From positions 10,861,739 through 10,925,738 of the forward strand of contig NC_050735.1 in assembly GCF_014529535.1 (NCBI RefSeq): a DNA stretch of 64,000 nucleotides. Reading direction: 5' to 3'. A model generated the notes under the pieces. It searched no databases and had not been told where the DNA came from. It saw nothing but the letters and a program-made list of their open reading frames with translations. Made by a program: the position numbers and the translations under genes. Source of the DNA: Bradysia coprophila. Its lineage: Eukaryota; Arthropoda; Insecta; Diptera; Sciaridae. Shown here in pieces: positions 61,801 to 64,000 of the stretch (position 1 is the first letter of the stretch; the number at the start of each line of letters is the position of its first letter).

Positions 61801-64000
61801 GGTGGACAATTTCAACAAATTGCAAATAACCGTTTTGTGAGTCTCGGTGAACGGCGGCGAGGTCAGTTCGTCACGACAATCCTGTTGCATCAGAACCCGT
61901 GTGGCCGTTATGGCTCGAATATCTCGTTTGCGTTTTGTCAAATTGAATTCTTGGAAAGTTTTCAAATTTTTGAAGCTTTTAAGCTGCGTGTCGAATGGCG
62001 TGGTGTGATGCTTTTTCTGATGCACCCGCTCCCACAGCATTATGATCGCTTTCAGTGACTTGATATCGTCCTCCGAATCACGTAAAACTTTTTCCTGCAA
62101 TCGGGTGAACGTTTTGATAATTTGCTTACGCACATTCGAACCGTCAGGCATAGAAATTGTCTTGTCCTCAAAGCCAAGCGTTATGTCGATCTGAAATTCC
62201 TCGCCCACTGAGCCACTGAAATTGATCAGTGATTCATCTGTCCAATTTGGTAAGAAGTTGGCACACTTCAACAATGCAAGTACAGTGGACGTATCGCGCA
62301 ACACTTCATCACGTGTCAATGAGATTTCGCCGTCGCAATACTTTTCAAACTGTTCCAGTATCGGCAGCAGATACCGATGGATCAGCATTTCACAGCATTT
62401 CCGCGCTGATTCATCCGGTACATACCATTTTATTGGAAGTTCAGACTTGTAGCCCCAGTGTCGCACCGGTAAAAATTCACTTAACGGCTTCTCGAAACTC
62501 TCCGGACAGCTTCGCACATCGATGGTTTGCAAAGTGCTGACATTGCTGAGGATATTCATCAACATGGAATTGGCGTATCGATTAGTCAATTTGCACTGGT
62601 ACTTTGAAATCTGATCAATAATGGGAACCAATTGATCGACGAATTGAATTATTTCGATTGGATCGCCACGAGCGACCGATGTCAGTAGAATGATGTAGTA
62701 CAACATTTCGTCGCTTTGCTTGTCGATTTCGGCAATGTCATCGTGATCGTCTATGTACGACTGGATGGTTGTGATTAGGTAAGGCACAAATAATTTTCGC
62801 ATTTCAGAACCAGCAACACGACAAAAAACTCGCACCAAACTGGCGACGAGATGGGCCGACACTCGTGGTTCGAATAGATGCGTTTTGACGAAATCAATCA
62901 GTTTCCGAGTTGCGGACATTTTAATTTCCTGCAAAATATTGAACGACAAATTAGTTGTTTGCAAACTGGAGCGTTGGGCTGTGTGTGTTTAACAAAGGGA
63001 AGCAAAGCAATATATGCAGCGCATGCATAGTACAGTTCCATTGATTGAGCCAACGTACCTATCGCACAGAGCCTTACACCAGAAGTAGATAATAACAAAA
63101 ATACGAACCGTCGAACATTGTCCCAGAAGGCCATGAGTACTCGACTGCAGTACAGATTCGGCGATGCTCTCCAACTTTGATCGTAAGCTTTCCGTATCCG
63201 ATTCCATTCGAATGGTTTCTTGCGAACTCGATTCGATCAACATAAACACCTTGTCCATGTATTGCAGCACGAACGCTTCGAATTCGGCTGTCTGATCGCA
63301 AACGATGATTTCGTCTTCGGTTAAATCGTCATAGTACTGGCCAGCTTTCGAACAGTCGATGATTGGTACGAGCAGGGCAAATGATGTTAAAAATTCTAAT
63401 GTTATCGTTGTCTTGCGAAAATCGTTGGGATCGATGCCCGGCAGTGTTAGATACAATATTGGAATCACGTGCGTTTTTCCAGCTGTGTAGCCTGAAATAT
63501 GTGCGTGTGTTAATAACATGTCGTCGTCGGCAGTCGAAGTTAATTCAAAGTACCGTTGTGACCGGAAACCAGGGCGCGTGACACACTAACCAGACACTGC
63601 AATGCGGCCGTCATTTTGTGTGGTTCGGTTAGTGAATCAAGCGTAGCGTATACTCGATCAATGATGCCTGGAATGATCAATTCCGGACGAAGGTCGGCAA
63701 GATGTTTGAATAGTCGGCCCACATCGGATGGACTGACACGCGAATATATTGCTTGAAATGCAATAGGCTTCAGGCACTCTACGAACTCGGTGATACAATT
63801 TTCCGTAAGCTTGTGCTCATCTTTGGAAATAGATTTGGGTTTGAAATCGATAACTTCATTGCTGTCACCTCAGTCGTAACTCACCAGCTGTTTGTCTCTT
63901 CCATGGATGTTTACGGTACCGCTCGCGAATGAGACGATCGAAAAAATATTTCGGTAAATGTACAATTATCTCTGCGATTGCACTGACCCACTTCCCAGAA
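58821..64000 (-). CDS. PSME4: Proteasome activator PA200 (PSME4), partial at the N-terminus
   Basis: Minus-strand exons: 64000..63885 (runs off the edge), 63868..63554, 63491..63109, 62928..60430, 60369..60246, 60169..59963, 59895..59836, 59774..59392, 59334..59017 and 58955..58821; about 1,513 codons of a protein near 1,840. Landmarks follow human PSME4 in order: RLIRERYRKHPW, LTEPHKMTAALQCLVSVSRA, LPGIDPNDFRKTTITLEFL, AEFEAFVLQYMDKVFMLIES, FEPRVSAHL, NITVETDVFWGTCFATAAEN, NVRERLGSIL, LLEDSVLEVREKAAQ, YPYDIPDFVPD, HLNDPQPIP and the C-terminal HHDNWATHQL..PPSYYA. PA200 caps the 20S proteasome in the nucleus and opens its gate through the C-terminal YYA. HEAT-type helical repeats fill the length. 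The join 63885/63868 is odd: only 16 nt lie between. Confidence 0.94.
63869..63884 (-). other. Apparent 16-nt gap with GT..AG borders in PSME4
   Basis: Reading through the 16 bases GTGAGTTACGACTGAG gives a stop (GELRLR then TGA). Removing exactly these bases restores frame from HPWKRQTAG to DSNEVIDFKPKS. A 46-nt alternative intron starting at a GTAAAC upstream also keeps frame but deletes HPWKRQ. Both are shorter than any other intron here. Confidence 0.5.

Overview
The window looks like a piece of an AT-rich dipteran insect genome. Every recognisable protein gene is eukaryotic and closest in feel to fly or gnat orthologues, and the genes are split by short GT-AG introns, many only about 60-70 bases. 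The DNA between genes is crowded with small foldback elements and decayed retroelements. A nematoceran fly is my inference; I cannot name the species from sequence alone.

Layout. 1-392 (-): the first two exons of cytosolic methionyl-tRNA synthetase, running off the left edge. 900-1800: a 22-bp minisatellite and a foldback transposon. 2564-3613 (+): cytochrome c oxidase subunit 7C. 4004-8331 (-): the tri-snRNP splicing factor SART1, whose first intron holds a complete phospholipid scramblase gene on the opposite strand (6941-7942). 8500-9600: MITE-like elements. 10264-12859 (+): methylcrotonoyl-CoA carboxylase beta subunit in 11 exons, one intron of which is GC-AG. 13971-14043 (-): tRNA-Arg(UCG). 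15101-16479 (-): a canopy/seele-type saposin-like ER protein ending in RDEL. 16480-28264: about 11.8 kb with no coding exon that I can support, but several foldback elements. 28265-42561 (+): the Sin3A corepressor scaffold in 10 coding exons, with a 6.9-kb intron full of foldbacks. 43779-48600: a transposon graveyard (a hAT-like fragment split by another repeat, a Penelope-like fragment, MITEs and an orphan frame). 49480-51518 (+): PEX5, the peroxisomal import receptor. 53486-53781 (-): a small secreted TIL-domain protease-inhibitor-like gene. 54400-57320: Jockey-like and Penelope-like fragments and a second copy of the 1.2-kb repeat. 58821-64000 (-): the proteasome activator PA200/PSME4, running off the right edge.

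The genes are ordinary housekeeping genes (translation, respiration, splicing, leucine catabolism, ER folding, transcriptional repression, peroxisome import, proteasome) and form no operon or joint pathway. Most of the unusual content lies in gene structure and repeats: the nested scramblase, the GC-AG intron, an apparent 16-nt intron or frame break in PSME4, two foldbacks sharing a loop motif, and two copies of a 1.2-kb repeat with conserved ends. I found no clear new multi-gene system.
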